Shown here piece by piece: positions 36,453 to 45,940 of a DNA stretch of 59,665 nucleotides (its first letter is position 1; each line of letters opens with the position of its first letter). A program made the translations under genes and the position numbers. Source of the stretch: Methylococcaceae bacterium (lineage in GTDB: Bacteria; Pseudomonadota; Gammaproteobacteria; Methylococcales; Methylomonadaceae); the NCBI GenBank assembly GCA_030626845.1, contig DAOUTG010000008.1, positions 1 to 59,665 on the forward strand, given 5' to 3'. The notes below the pieces were generated by a model. That model was given only the letters and a program-made list of their open reading frames with translations, was not told where the DNA came from and made no database searches.

Positions 36453-36792
36453 GTTATTGACCCTAATAACTGCTGAATTAGATGAGCGAAAAGGTCAAAG
36501 TATTACCGTCATTGATGTTAAAGATAGAAGTAGTGTAACTGACTTCATGGTTTTAGTAACCGCAACCTCTGAACGTCATGGTCAAGCATTATCTAGTTAT
36601 ATTACGATAAAAATTAAAGAACAAGGGATGAAGCCCTTAGGTCTTGAAGGTGAACAAGGCTCTGACTGGGTATTGTTGGATTTAGGTGATATTGTGTTAC
36701 ACATTATGACCCTACAAGCCCGCGAACGTTATCAATTAGAAAAATTATGGTCAATTGAAACGCGTAAAGAAGAAATAAAAGAAGTCCTCTAA
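36439..36792 (+). CDS. rsfS: Ribosome silencing factor RsfS (Iojap family)
   Basis: RsfS binds ribosomal protein uL14 and blocks subunit joining under starvation. The 117-residue protein shows the DUF143 signature ITVIDVKDRSSVTDFMVLVT, the GLEGEQGSDWVLLDLGDIVL strand pair and the acidic C-terminus. It overlaps nadD by 14 nt, a usual arrangement. In many relatives rlmH follows directly; here rlmH is at 45 kb on the other strand. Confidence 0.96.
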   Translation: MQTNELLTLITAELDERKGQSITVIDVKDRSSVTDFMVLVTATSERHGQALSSYITIKIKEQGMKPLGLEGEQGSDWVLLDLGDIVLHIMTLQARERYQLEKLWSIETRKEEIKEVL

Positions 36793-36827
36793 TTTAGAGT
36801 TACCCAAATAGAAACTAAAGGTATCTG

Positions 36828-37457
36828 ATGGTTAAAGTTTTGCTAGTTGACGATCATGAATTAATTACGACGGCAATAAAAGCATTATTAAACACCGCTA
36901 ATAATATTACCGTTGTTGGCGTTGCAGAAAGTGGTGAGCAGAGTCTTCTAGCTGTTGAAACCATGCGACCCGATGTGGTTTTAATGGATATTGAGATGCC
37001 TGGAATGGGGGGTGCTGAAGCCTGTCGACGTATTTTAAAAATTCATCCTGAAATAAAAATTATTGGACTCTCGCAGCATGATGACAATTCAGTACCTAAT
37101 CAACTTTTAAAAATTGGTGCGGTTGGTTTTATTTCAAAAAAATCATCCTCAGAAGAAATGATTCATACCATCCATAAAGTCATGGCCGGTGATATTTATC
37201 TTTGTGCGGATGTTGCAGATAAGTTTGTTATTAAAACTAAAACTAAAGATGAGGATGATCCCTGTTCAATTTTGTCCCCTAGAGAATTAGAAGTGGTTAG
37301 ATTAATTTTACAAGGAAAAAGTATTAAAGAAATAGTAAAAATATTGGGGATAAAAGATAAAACTGTCAATACTTTTCGTTATCGAATTTATAAGAAATTA
37401 CAAGTAAAAAATGATGTTGAATTAATTCGTTTAGTTGATAAATTTAATCGTACTTAA
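36828..37457 (+). CDS. NarL/FixJ (LuxR-type) response regulator, UvrY/GacA-like
   Basis: A 209-residue DNA-binding response regulator. The receiver (about residues 1-120) starts VKVLLVDDHELITTAIKALL, with phospho-acceptor Asp in DVVLMDIEMPG (about residue 54) and Lys in GFISKKSSSEEM. The C-terminal LuxR helix-turn-helix begins LSPRELEVVRLILQGKSIKE and contains KDKTVNTFRYRIYKKL. The fold resembles UvrY/GacA, which activate CsrA-binding small RNAs, but no histidine kinase is next to it, so the partner is unknown. It starts 36 nt after rsfS. Confidence 0.9.
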   Translation: MVKVLLVDDHELITTAIKALLNTANNITVVGVAESGEQSLLAVETMRPDVVLMDIEMPGMGGAEACRRILKIHPEIKIIGLSQHDDNSVPNQLLKIGAVGFISKKSSSEEMIHTIHKVMAGDIYLCADVADKFVIKTKTKDEDDPCSILSPRELEVVRLILQGKSIKEIVKILGIKDKTVNTFRYRIYKKLQVKNDVELIRLVDKFNRT

Positions 37458-37462
37458 GTATA

Positions 37463-37546
37463 AATCAGCTACCAACTCAAAAACTGTAAAGACACGATAC
37501 ATAGCGTCTCTACCCATTTTGTCCCCCCTTAAATTGGTAGCCGATT
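37463..37546. repeat. Nested inverted repeat behind the response regulator (MITE-like)
   Basis: An outer imperfect inverted repeat (AATCAGCTACCAA at 37463-37475 and TTGGTAGCCGATT at 37534-37546, 12 of 13 pairing) encloses an inner one (GTAAAGACACGAT at 37486-37498 and ATAGCGTCTCTAC at 37501-37513). The GTAGAGACGC...GCGTCTCTAC core looks like small intergenic palindromes widespread in some bacterial genomes. It begins 6 bp after the response regulator stop and could also act as a terminator, followed by TTTTGTCCCCCC. Confidence 0.55.
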
Positions 37547-37573
37547 ATCAGCACAAATTTAAAGCCAATGATT

Positions 37574-38170
37574 TTAATCCAACGGTAAATCATTTTTCAA
37601 TGTCCTGTATAAATGATGGATTAGTTGATCTGCACCATCATCCACTTTATCATCAAATATTATATTTTCATCACCCTCTAGTGAATCCATTTCAATAGCG
37701 GCTAATTTTTCAGCAATAATCTTTACAGTTCGAGAAATTTGAATCACGGTAATTTTATAAGCCGCTTTTGCATAATCATCTTTAAATAAAAAAGTAGCGA
37801 TATTATCTAATAAGTCCGTCTTTTTATTTTGATTATTATCTGGGTCATAATTAACAAAATATTCTCCTGTTTCTTGATTACGGTCGCTAATCTCAATACG
37901 ATTAAATTCTAATGCAGTCGCTACTGTTCTCCAAGCTTGTTCATAAGGTTGCTTTAAATGTAAACGTGTGTCAACTAATCTAACCGCGTCATTTAATCCT
38001 GTATTGATATGAGTTTCAGTAACAGCAGGCGAGTTAATCGTTTTTTCAATTTCTAATGAGGGCGGTTGCTCTAGCGAGGTATTTTTTTGAGGTTGATGTC
38101 CACCGCAAGCAATTATTAACGATGAAATACTTGCCAATAATATAAATTTAAACCCCCTAGAAATATTCAT
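37574..38170 (-). CDS. BamC-like (NlpB/DapX) lipoprotein
   Basis: A 198-residue lipoprotein with signal peptide and lipobox (SLIIACGG; the Cys is at about residue 22). After a disordered stretch the segment DTRLHLKQPYEQAWRTVATA and SDRNQETGEYFVNY match the helix-grip repeat of BamC, a subunit of the outer-membrane protein assembly machine. BamC has two such domains and is about 340 residues long; this protein has only one and looks like a shorter form. It is not next to dapA, the usual neighbour, so it may be a BamC paralogue. Confidence 0.7.
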   Translation of the reverse strand: MNISRGFKFILLASISSLIIACGGHQPQKNTSLEQPPSLEIEKTINSPAVTETHINTGLNDAVRLVDTRLHLKQPYEQAWRTVATALEFNRIEISDRNQETGEYFVNYDPDNNQNKKTDLLDNIATFLFKDDYAKAAYKITVIQISRTVKIIAEKLAAIEMDSLEGDENIIFDDKVDDGADQLIHHLYRTLKNDLPLD

Positions 38171-38193
38171 ATCTTAGATCACTCTGGCTGTAT

Positions 38194-38250
38194 ATCGGAA
38201 TCCAAAACATGTTTTTGACACCAGCATTCCATTGATTTATTAGTAACTTA
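38194..38250 (+). repeat. Dispersed palindromic repeat, copy 1
   Basis: The 57-bp stretch contains TCCAAAACATGTTTTTGACACC and then ATTGATTTATTAGTAACTTA (each quoted in part). It matches the reverse complement of 48939-48994 and, more loosely, 42974-43021. It lies in the gap between the lipoprotein and nitrilase-family genes. A separate short match (ATTTTTGTCATGTACA) follows at 38262 and recurs beside copy 3. Confidence 0.6.
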
Positions 38251-38287
38251 TTTTAAAAAATATTTTTGTCATGTACAGAAATTAGAT

Positions 38288-39118
38288 TTATTCACAAAAT
38301 AAACGTCTATGGGTCAAAACAGGAAAATTAGTCCGAACTTTTTTTAGGCGTTGTTTATCTATTTCAGCACAAACAACGCCAGCCCCTGTTTTATGGCAAC
38401 CTAAAATACCGCCCCAAGGATCAACGATCATGCTGTGTCCAAAAGTCTTACGACCATTAACATGAAACCCACCTTGGTTTGGAGCAATAACGTAGCATAA
38501 ATTTTCAATAGCTCGGGCGCGTAATAATATTTCCCAATGAGCTGCCCCTGTTTCTGCGGTAAAAGCAGAGGGTGCTATAATAATTTCTGCCCCTTCACGT
38601 ACTAATTTACGAAAAAATTCAGGAAAACGTAAATCATAACAAATACCTAACCCGATTTTACCAAAGGGCGTATCTATAACAACAGATTCAAAACCTGCCT
38701 CAATGGAATTAGACTCAAAATATTTTTCATCGGTATCTGGCACACTGACATCAAATAAATGGACTTTATCATAACGTGCAACCCGTTCTCCCTGATCGTT
38801 ATAAACCAAACAAGCCGCTCTAATTTTATGCGCATCATTTGCGACCAAAGGCACTGTTCCACCTACAATCCATACTTGATGTTTTTTAGCAGAATTAGCT
38901 AAGAAATCTTGAATAATACCTTGACCATCGACTTCTTTTTCTTTGACTTTATCGAATTCATTCATTCCCATAATGGAAAAATTTTCAGGCAATGCAATTA
39001 ATTTTGCACCTTGTTTAGCCGCTTCTGCAATTAGTTTTTCAGCCTCTAAAAGGTTGGCTCCAACATTCGGGCTAGATGCCATTTGTATGGCAGCACATTT
39101 GCTCATTCTTTTTTTCAT
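38288..39118 (-). CDS. Carbon-nitrogen hydrolase (Nit/omega-amidase-like)
   Basis: A 276-residue nitrilase-superfamily protein with the full catalytic set: Glu in LIALPENFSIMG (about residue 43), Lys in YDKVHLFDVSVPDT (about residue 113) and Cys in IGLGICYDLRFPEFFR (about residue 156). It is close to Nit1/omega-amidase and deaminated-glutathione amidases, which hydrolyse small amides for metabolite repair. The ATG at 39118 abuts AGG; an ATG at 39106 (MSKCAAIQMASSP) is an equally possible start. It follows yhdP closely, as its homologues do in many gammaproteobacteria. Confidence 0.93.
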   Translation of the reverse strand: MKKRMSKCAAIQMASSPNVGANLLEAEKLIAEAAKQGAKLIALPENFSIMGMNEFDKVKEKEVDGQGIIQDFLANSAKKHQVWIVGGTVPLVANDAHKIRAACLVYNDQGERVARYDKVHLFDVSVPDTDEKYFESNSIEAGFESVVIDTPFGKIGLGICYDLRFPEFFRKLVREGAEIIIAPSAFTAETGAAHWEILLRARAIENLCYVIAPNQGGFHVNGRKTFGHSMIVDPWGGILGCHKTGAGVVCAEIDKQRLKKVRTNFPVLTHRRLFCE

Positions 39119-39136
39119 CCTGTTTATTGTTATTTA

Positions 39137-42100
39137 TTAATCCACAATCCATGAAAAATCTGTTAATCCACGCCCTATTTTGGGTAATAAGCCATCTTGC
39201 TCATGTAAAGGCGTAATTTTAAGTTTGTCCCATTTCCCTTGTAATTGATATTTAGTTCGTAAATAGAAACCTGCTTCATATTCACCTGTTAATGTTTGTG
39301 CAATCACTGTTGCGATACTGCCGACAATTGTACCAGCAATAGGTAATGCCGCAGAACTTTTAGGCACAACAGAAATTTCTTTATTAAGCTGTTGTCGTCC
39401 TAAGTCTATTTCACCTTTCAAAAATATTTCAGCAGGAATTGCATCAACAATTAAGTTATCACTATAAGCTTTGCCATTTTGTAAATTATAATGACCTTTA
39501 ATACTATTAAAACTCAAGCCTTCTTTGTAAATATCCCCAAAATCTAATTGTAAACGTTTAATCCACTGCTCCATCGCTAAAACACCTAATAATCGTCCAA
39601 AACCTGGTTCTATACTAGATATCCGTCCTTCACTAAGGTTCAATTTTATCTGTCCGTTCAAAGTCGCTAAAGAAAATTGGTAAGGTGTGCCTTGCCAATT
39701 CAAATCAAGATTAATTTTAGCGGCACTTTCTTTTAAATCATCATTAAACTTTAGTTTTTTTAATAACTGTCCAAAATCACTGGCATTTAATTGACCTTTC
39801 AAATAAGTTTGTGATGCGTTATTTTCGCTATTCCAATCTGCGGTTAAGGCAAGGTTATAATTTTCGCCTAATAAAGCAATGGAATCGAAATAAACCCCTT
39901 GTCCTTTACGTTGACTACTAAGACTTAGTTTTCCTAAATTAACACCTCGCCAAATAAATCTTTGGCTTTGAATATCAATGGGAATAATATTTTTTTGTAA
40001 ATCGGTATTTTTATCTTTTTTAGCGGTTTTAAGTTTCGCAATTTCTGATATATTAATCATTTCCATATCCAAATGATATTTACCTGTATCAGTGGTCGGT
40101 AAACTTATTTTTCCTCTGCTAAAATGACTGTCTATAAAACCTGTCCAGCTATTTTCTTCACGGGTTAAATTTAGTGAAAATGGACCTAAGTTTTGGTTTT
40201 CCCAGTTAAGGGCGGGGGTTTTTATATTAATATGAGTTAATAAAGATGAACCATTCTCATTAGGTTGACTATCAATAAAATCTAACCAAGCGAGAGGGTA
40301 AAAATTAGCCTGCTTTAGTTGGATATTAACCCCTTTTTGTAAGGGAAAATCAACATTTCCTTGACCTAATAAAATATTAGCCGCCTGTAATTCTTTAGTT
40401 TGCTTGTGAATCTTTAATTTAATTTTTAAATTTTTATTATAAAAAATACTGGCTGCTAGTAAAGGTTTTTCATTAATTGCTAATTCAACTAAAAGTGATT
40501 TTTTTTCATTCGCTTTTTTTGCTAAACCTTTTGGTAACTTTAAACTAAGTCCCATTAAGTTAGAGCTTATTTTTAATTTTGTATCCTGATTATCATTTGC
40601 AGGTAAATTAAGTTGTAGTTGGTAAGTAGTATTTCCTTGAGCAAAATTTAAATTATCAACTCCAAACTGTTGTTGTAATGCTTTAATACCTACTTTACCT
40701 TTAACATTAAGCATAATATTTTCTGCATTATCTTTTAGATCTATATCAATAGCAGCCCCTAATGCAATAGCATGTAATTTATCGGTATAAAAATGTTGCT
40801 CATCAAAGTTTAAATTCCCTTTAATCGCTGTAATAGGTAGTTCTAGCGCACGTATTTTAGTAGAAGCACTTTTAAATTTAACTTGTCCTTTGACTTTTTC
40901 AGTCACCTTATCGGTTAAAGGTATTTTCAAATCAGCCTGAATATCATTTTCACCTTTAACCGTTAGCTGTTCTAAGATTTCTTTAACGGGTAAATCCAGC
41001 GGTGTTTGTTGTAACCAATGTAAGCTATCAATAATTTTACCTTGCGCTTTAACTTTAACTAATAAATAATCACTTTTTTTCAATGAGGGGATAGTCGCTA
41101 AAACTTTATTAATCTTAATTTTATTGGTTTTAGCTTGATGAACATTAACTTTTAACCCTTCATTTAAAAACATAATATCTGCATTAACGCCTTTAAAATT
41201 TGGCCAGTTCTCAGCATAGTGGAGATTAAGATTGTGAGTGGAAAATAAAAATTGGAAAACACCTTGATGCTTTTTAAAAGGAAAATTCACTAAATTTCCA
41301 TAGAGTGTAAAATTCCCTCGATTTATTGAGCCACTAACAAAAGCATTGTCTAACCAAGCCCGTGTATCTTTGCTCATTGAGTTTATAGGAAAATAATGTT
41401 TAAGTTGACTAACATCGTTAATATTAGGAAAAACCGTTTGTAAATCTATAAAAGTAGGCAGCTTAGTTTTAGGAATTTTAACAATAAATTTATGCTCAGT
41501 TTTAAAATGAGGCATTTTCAAACGTAAAAATTTAGAGTTGATAGCCCAATCATCATCGGATTGTTTCCAATGGATATTTCCTTTTAATTGACTGATTTTT
41601 AAAGGTTTTTTAAATATTTTTTTTGCACGTAAACGTAAATTAAAACTGTTAAGCGTTAAACGTCCTTGTTCCTCATTGCCTGCAATAGAGCCTGATAAAT
41701 TTGATAGACTTTGAATGCCATTTTTAATTAAGAGCTGGTTAAAATCAGCTTTTAACGCATACTGCTGTTGCTCAAAGTCGGCAAATAACACGCCATTAAA
41801 TAGTCTACCTGCTAAAGAAACCTTATTAATAGCCACAGGAATTTTCGTGATTAAAGGGGTAAAAAATTGATGAAGACGATTCAGAAAGTGTAAATCTAAC
41901 TGTTCTATTCGTGCTGCTATTTTAGGCTGTTTTGAATCTGTCAGCTTTAATGAAAATGTTGACGCTTTTGAATTTTTTTTATGATCCCGATAAATTAAAT
42001 TTTCAACATCTAAACGCCAAGTACCATTTTCATTGAACCAATTAAATTTACCTTTAAGTGTGTTAAATTTTAATTTTTTAGCATCGTTTCGTTGTAAAGT

Positions 42101-42925
42101 TAATTTTTGTACATTAATTTTTCCCGTTAAGGATTTTAACTCAGATTGTTGTATTTCTCCCCAAATTTTAAAATCACCCATGCCTTGCTTTAAGGTTAAT
42201 TTTAACGGCAATTTACCTGTTAATAATTGACTAAATTGTATTTTTTCACCCTCAATAAAAACATACCCATTAAGATTATCTGGTTCAAAAATATTACCGT
42301 ATATATCAACTGAAACCCGTAGTTTTTTACCATAAAGTGAAGGAAGTTGACTCAAGAAATGAATTTGATGACGATTTTTACTAATATCATTTTTCATCAC
42401 TAAATCAACTTGTTTAAAAGTAACTTTTTTCCCTCGTCTTTTTTTATCTAGCCAACTAATTTCACTGTTTAAGAGTTGATAGTTTTTACCTTGTAATAAC
42501 CATAAAGGCTGCCCATCGCCCGCCTTTAAACCCACAATACTAAAACGACCATCTTGTTGACGAATAACAGATAATTTTGCCCCAATTAAACGAATATGAG
42601 TTGCGGCAATTAATTGCCCTGTTAGTAGCATTTCAGTTAAATCAAAACCTAGCTGCACTTCTTTAAGACTAATATTGGCATGCTGGTTATTATTTAAAAG
42701 GGAAACATTTTTTAAACTAATTTCAGGATATAAACGATACATCTTTGCCGATAAATAGCCAATAGTGACAGGGCTTTCGACAAGTTCTGAAAGTTTAATT
42801 TCTAATTCATGTTTGTAAAGATTGATGGAAAATACAAAAATGCGTATCACCGTGAGTATCAAGGCGATAAGAATAAGGCTACTGAGAAGGAAATAGCGTG
42901 TAAGGCGGGTTAATTGGGGAATCAC
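39137..42925 (-). CDS. yhdP: YhdP-family AsmA-like envelope protein
   Basis: A 1262-residue protein with one N-terminal membrane anchor (about residues 10-32) and a very long periplasmic part built of beta-strand repeats. It is of the AsmA-like DUF3971 superfamily and in the usual neighbourhood rng-yhdP-nit, which identifies YhdP. The last segment contains SEGRISSIEPGFGRLLGVLA and KSSAALPIAGTIVGSIA, typical of the family end. YhdP forms a bridge thought to carry phospholipids from the inner to the outer membrane, with TamB and YdbH as partners. Full length. No frameshift is seen. Confidence 0.94.
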   Translation of the reverse strand: MIPQLTRLTRYFLLSSLILIALILTVIRIFVFSINLYKHELEIKLSELVESPVTIGYLSAKMYRLYPEISLKNVSLLNNNQHANISLKEVQLGFDLTEMLLTGQLIAATHIRLIGAKLSVIRQQDGRFSIVGLKAGDGQPLWLLQGKNYQLLNSEISWLDKKRRGKKVTFKQVDLVMKNDISKNRHQIHFLSQLPSLYGKKLRVSVDIYGNIFEPDNLNGYVFIEGEKIQFSQLLTGKLPLKLTLKQGMGDFKIWGEIQQSELKSLTGKINVQKLTLQRNDAKKLKFNTLKGKFNWFNENGTWRLDVENLIYRDHKKNSKASTFSLKLTDSKQPKIAARIEQLDLHFLNRLHQFFTPLITKIPVAINKVSLAGRLFNGVLFADFEQQQYALKADFNQLLIKNGIQSLSNLSGSIAGNEEQGRLTLNSFNLRLRAKKIFKKPLKISQLKGNIHWKQSDDDWAINSKFLRLKMPHFKTEHKFIVKIPKTKLPTFIDLQTVFPNINDVSQLKHYFPINSMSKDTRAWLDNAFVSGSINRGNFTLYGNLVNFPFKKHQGVFQFLFSTHNLNLHYAENWPNFKGVNADIMFLNEGLKVNVHQAKTNKIKINKVLATIPSLKKSDYLLVKVKAQGKIIDSLHWLQQTPLDLPVKEILEQLTVKGENDIQADLKIPLTDKVTEKVKGQVKFKSASTKIRALELPITAIKGNLNFDEQHFYTDKLHAIALGAAIDIDLKDNAENIMLNVKGKVGIKALQQQFGVDNLNFAQGNTTYQLQLNLPANDNQDTKLKISSNLMGLSLKLPKGLAKKANEKKSLLVELAINEKPLLAASIFYNKNLKIKLKIHKQTKELQAANILLGQGNVDFPLQKGVNIQLKQANFYPLAWLDFIDSQPNENGSSLLTHINIKTPALNWENQNLGPFSLNLTREENSWTGFIDSHFSRGKISLPTTDTGKYHLDMEMINISEIAKLKTAKKDKNTDLQKNIIPIDIQSQRFIWRGVNLGKLSLSSQRKGQGVYFDSIALLGENYNLALTADWNSENNASQTYLKGQLNASDFGQLLKKLKFNDDLKESAAKINLDLNWQGTPYQFSLATLNGQIKLNLSEGRISSIEPGFGRLLGVLAMEQWIKRLQLDFGDIYKEGLSFNSIKGHYNLQNGKAYSDNLIVDAIPAEIFLKGEIDLGRQQLNKEISVVPKSSAALPIAGTIVGSIATVIAQTLTGEYEAGFYLRTKYQLQGKWDKLKITPLHEQDGLLPKIGRGLTDFSWIVD

Positions 42926-42973
42926 TCATTATCCAATAGGGTGGACAGTTATTTATTGAAGCTAAAAAATTAA

Positions 42974-43021
42974 AGCCCAAAACATGTTTTGGACTCCCGT
43001 ATTTTATTTATCAGTGAATTT
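42974..43021 (+). repeat. Dispersed palindromic repeat, copy 2
   Basis: AGCCCAAAACATGTTTTGGA contains the perfect 16-bp palindrome CCAAAACATGTTTTGG and is followed by CTCCCG and TTTATTTATCAGTGAATTT. The same arrangement is seen at 38194-38250 and, reversed, at 48939-48994. The copy lies between the starts of yhdP and the end of rng, and could form a hairpin in either transcript. Confidence 0.6.
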
Positions 43022-43026
43022 ATTTT

Positions 43027-44472
43027 TCACAATAACACCACATCATATTGCTCTTGGCTATACTCAGCTTCGGCACGAAATCTAATTTGAACATGTAAAA
43101 AAACTTCCAATTCTGAGAGCATGTCAGCAGCTTCATCTAATAAAGCTTCAACGACTTCATTTGAGGCTAAAACCAATAATTTTTGAACTTCATATTGTCG
43201 AACTTCACGAATAATTTCTCTAAAAATCTCAAGACACATGGATTCAGGCGTTTTCAGTACCCCGCGTCCTTCACATACAGAACAAGGTTCACAAAGAATA
43301 TGCTCTAAACTTTCACGTGTTCGTTTACGTGTCATTTCAACTAACCCTAAAACAGAAACGGCAGTAATATGCGTTTTAGCATGATCCTTTTCCAGACAAC
43401 GCTCAAGTGCCTGCAACACTTGATTTTTATGAGCCGTACTTTGCATATCAATAAAATCAATAATAATGATTCCACCTAGGTTTCTAAGCCTAAGCTGTCG
43501 TGCAATCGTTTGTGTAGCCTCAAGATTAGTTTTAAAAATAGTTTCTTCTAAATTTCGCCCACCCACATAAGCACCTGTATTCACATCAATCGTTGTCATC
43601 GCTTCGGTTTGGTCAAAAACTAAATAACCGCCTGATTTTAACAGTACATTTCTATCTAGGGCTTTTTTTATTTCACCTTCAACATTATAAATATCAAACA
43701 TAGGACATTCGCCTGAATAATGCTCAATAATCGGTACAATTTCAGGCACAAAGGTTTTTGCAAATTCACTCACGCGAACAAAAGTTTCACGTGAATCTAT
43801 GCGTATACGTTCAATTTTTTCATTATAAAGGTCTCTAAGAATACGCTCACTGAGAGGAAAATCCTGATGAATTAAGCTTTTGGGCGCAGCGGTTTCAACT
43901 TTTAAAGCAATAGACTCCCATAGCTTTATTAAAAATTTCATGTCGGCAAATAAAATCGACTCCTCCGTACATTCGGCTGCCGTGCGCGCAATAAATCCCC
44001 CACAATTATTTTTCTTTTGAAAAGCTCTTGTACAGGCTTTTAATCTAGCCCGTTCTTCTTGACATTCAATTCTTTGGGAAACCCCCGCCGTTTTACCATA
44101 GGGCATATAAACTTGAAAACGTGAGGGAATTGAGATTTCAGTGGTTAATCTTGCGCCTTTAGAACCTAAAGGGTCTTTAGTAACTTGCACCAGAATGGAT
44201 TGTTTATCATGTAAATACTGCTCAATGCTATCACAACCTTTTTCTTTTGCATTAAAATCAGATAAATGTAAAAAGGCAGCTTTTGCTAAACCAATATCAA
44301 TAAATGCGGCTTGCATTCCAGGTAAAACACGACAAACTTCCCCCTTATAAATATTACCGACTAAGCCCCGTTGTAAAATTCGCTCAATGACCAGTTCTTG
44401 TAAAATACCGTTTTCTATGAGCGCGACACGCGTTTCAGGCGGGGTAATATTAATTAAAATTTCTTCACTCAT
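43027..44472 (-). CDS. rng: Ribonuclease G
   Basis: RNase G trims 16S rRNA 5' ends and decays some mRNAs. The 481-residue protein has an N-terminal S1 domain (NIYKGEVCRVLPGMQAAFID), the catalytic DNase I-like region with TIDVNTGAYVG and IIIIDFIDMQS (two metal-binding Asps), the zinc-link (ILCEPCSVCEGRG, Cys pair) and RSRESL-like segment KRTRESLEHIL. It lacks the long RNase E C-terminal scaffold. It overlaps maf by 8 nt. Confidence 0.97.
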   Translation of the reverse strand: MSEEILINITPPETRVALIENGILQELVIERILQRGLVGNIYKGEVCRVLPGMQAAFIDIGLAKAAFLHLSDFNAKEKGCDSIEQYLHDKQSILVQVTKDPLGSKGARLTTEISIPSRFQVYMPYGKTAGVSQRIECQEERARLKACTRAFQKKNNCGGFIARTAAECTEESILFADMKFLIKLWESIALKVETAAPKSLIHQDFPLSERILRDLYNEKIERIRIDSRETFVRVSEFAKTFVPEIVPIIEHYSGECPMFDIYNVEGEIKKALDRNVLLKSGGYLVFDQTEAMTTIDVNTGAYVGGRNLEETIFKTNLEATQTIARQLRLRNLGGIIIIDFIDMQSTAHKNQVLQALERCLEKDHAKTHITAVSVLGLVEMTRKRTRESLEHILCEPCSVCEGRGVLKTPESMCLEIFREIIREVRQYEVQKLLVLASNEVVEALLDEAADMLSELEVFLHVQIRFRAEAEYSQEQYDVVLL

Positions 44473-45043
44473 GGATTATTTTTATTCCCTGTTTAGTTAG
44501 AATTTCCGCAGTTTCAAAAAGTGGTAGCCCCATTACCGCTGAAAAACTACCTTTAATAGATTCAATAAAAATACTTCCCAGTCCTTGAATCGCATAACCG
44601 CCTGCTTTATCCTTTGGCTCACCTGTACGCCAATAAGCTGCCATTTCAAAGGCCTGAATAGCTCTAAAGGTAACCTCGGTGATATTAACGCATTGCCAGT
44701 GTTTTTTACCTCTAAAAGAAATAGCACTATAAACTTGATGAGTTTGAGCTGATAGGCAGTGCAACATTTGTGCTGCATGTTGTTGATTTTCAGGTTTTCC
44801 CATAATTTGATTATTAAGTACGACTGCAGTATCAGCGGCTAGTATAGGTAGCGAGGGGTATTTTAACTGTAAACAGGCGGCAGATTTTTCAGCGGCGACA
44901 CGTTGTACATAATCTAAAGGCGACTCATTTTCAAATGGAGTTTCATCAATATCAACCGCACAGACTTGATGATTGACCCCTAATTGAGTTAATAGTTCGG
45001 CACGTCTAGGTGAATTTGAGGCTAAAATAATTTTTGCGGTCAT
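44465..45043 (-). CDS. maf: Maf family nucleoside-triphosphate pyrophosphatase (YhdE type)
   Basis: Maf proteins hydrolyse non-canonical or excess nucleoside triphosphates. The 192-residue protein starts ILASNSPRRAELLTQLG, with the SxSPRR phosphate-binding motif, and has LAADTAVVLNNQIMGKP and AGGYAIQGLGSIFIESIKGS. The neighbours rlmH and rng support the YhdE subgroup (dTTP/UTP pyrophosphatase). It overlaps rng by 8 nt and follows rlmH by 2 nt. Confidence 0.95.
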   Translation of the reverse strand: MTAKIILASNSPRRAELLTQLGVNHQVCAVDIDETPFENESPLDYVQRVAAEKSAACLQLKYPSLPILAADTAVVLNNQIMGKPENQQHAAQMLHCLSAQTHQVYSAISFRGKKHWQCVNITEVTFRAIQAFEMAAYWRTGEPKDKAGGYAIQGLGSIFIESIKGSFSAVMGLPLFETAEILTKQGIKIIHE

Positions 45044-45045
45044 AA

Positions 45046-45513
45046 TTAGCGATGGTAGGGATGGTTTTGAAGTAAACTCCAGCTGCGATAAATTTGTTCG
45101 GCAACTAATACCCTAACTAATGGATGAGGGAAAGTTAATTTAGATAAACTCCATGATTGTTGGGCGCTAGATTTTACGGCATCAGCCAGTCCTTCGGGGC
45201 CTCCAATTAATAAAGCGACATTTTGTCCACTGGCTAACCATTTTTTAAGGTTGAGTGATAATTCAACGGTTGTCCAAGGCTTACCAGGAATATCCAAGGT
45301 AACAAGATGTGTCCTAGGAGAAATTGCAGCCAGCATTTTTTCGCCTTCATCTTTGACAATGCGTGGAATATCACTATTTTTACCCCGTTTTCCTGCGGGA
45401 ATTTCTTTTAAGATTAACTCACATTCTTTAGGTAGGCGTTTTGCATAGTCGTTATAACCTTGCTCAACCCAATGTGACATTTTTTTTCCTACTGAAACAA
45501 GTTGTATTTGCAT
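45046..45513 (-). CDS. rlmH: 23S rRNA (pseudouridine1915-N3)-methyltransferase RlmH
   Basis: RlmH methylates pseudouridine 1915 in helix 69 of 23S rRNA. The 155-residue SPOUT enzyme shows [20 protein letters not shown] at the start, [16 protein letters not shown] at the knot and the C-terminal LLQNHPYHR. It is 2 nt before maf. Confidence 0.97.
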   Translation of the reverse strand: MQIQLVSVGKKMSHWVEQGYNDYAKRLPKECELILKEIPAGKRGKNSDIPRIVKDEGEKMLAAISPRTHLVTLDIPGKPWTTVELSLNLKKWLASGQNVALLIGGPEGLADAVKSSAQQSWSLSKLTFPHPLVRVLVAEQIYRSWSLLQNHPYHR

Positions 45514-45529
45514 TATTTAGGGGAGAAAA

Positions 45530-45554
45530 GTAGGGTGGGCTATGCCCACTCTAC
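45530..45554 (-). terminator. Strong hairpin between panD and rlmH
   Basis: GTAGGGTGGGC and GCCCACTCTAC pair over 11 bp (one mismatch-like G-T) around a 3-nt loop. It sits 5 bp past the panD stop on the minus strand. A T run does not follow cleanly, so a terminator or an intergenic repeat hairpin are both possible; hairpins of the GTAGGGTGGGC type recur in many bacterial genomes. Confidence 0.5.
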
Positions 45555-45559
45555 AGGGA

Positions 45560-45940
45560 TTACGCTGCTTGAACAGGAATCTCATGACTTGAATGGCTAA
45601 TATTATTTTGTTCATCAAAATAAACTAAGGTTGGTTTATAATCGCTGAGTTCGTCGTTATTAAAACCTGCAAAAGCACAAACAATAATAAGATCCCCTGG
45701 ACATGCTCGACGCGCCGCTGCCCCGTTAATTGAAAAAACCTTCGAGTTTTCTTCGGCACGAATGGCATAAGTGGTAAAACGTTCACCATTATTAACATTA
45801 TAGATTTGAATTTGCTCGTATTCCCTAATCCCTGCAAAATCTAGAATTTTGGCATCAATCGCACAAGACCCTTCATACCCTAATTCAGCATGGGTAACAG
45901 TCGCTCGGTGCAATTTTGCTTTAAGCATTGTGGTTTGCAT
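45560..45940 (-). CDS. panD: Aspartate 1-decarboxylase PanD
   Basis: PanD makes beta-alanine for pantothenate and coenzyme A. The 126-residue proenzyme contains [19 protein letters not shown], with the Gly24-Ser25 bond that self-cleaves to make the pyruvoyl group, and the essential region [20 protein letters not shown]. panC is 5 kb away at 50.9 kb, so the pathway genes are split in this genome. Confidence 0.97.
   Translation of the reverse strand: MQTTMLKAKLHRATVTHAELGYEGSCAIDAKILDFAGIREYEQIQIYNVNNGERFTTYAIRAEENSKVFSINGAAARRACPGDLIIVCAFAGFNNDELSDYKPTLVYFDEQNNISHSSHEIPVQAA

Noticed and set aside
45520-45560. GTAGGGTGGGC hairpin as a new regulatory RNA
   Set aside because: Hairpins of this sequence type are common intergenic repeats and terminators; nothing here sets it apart.
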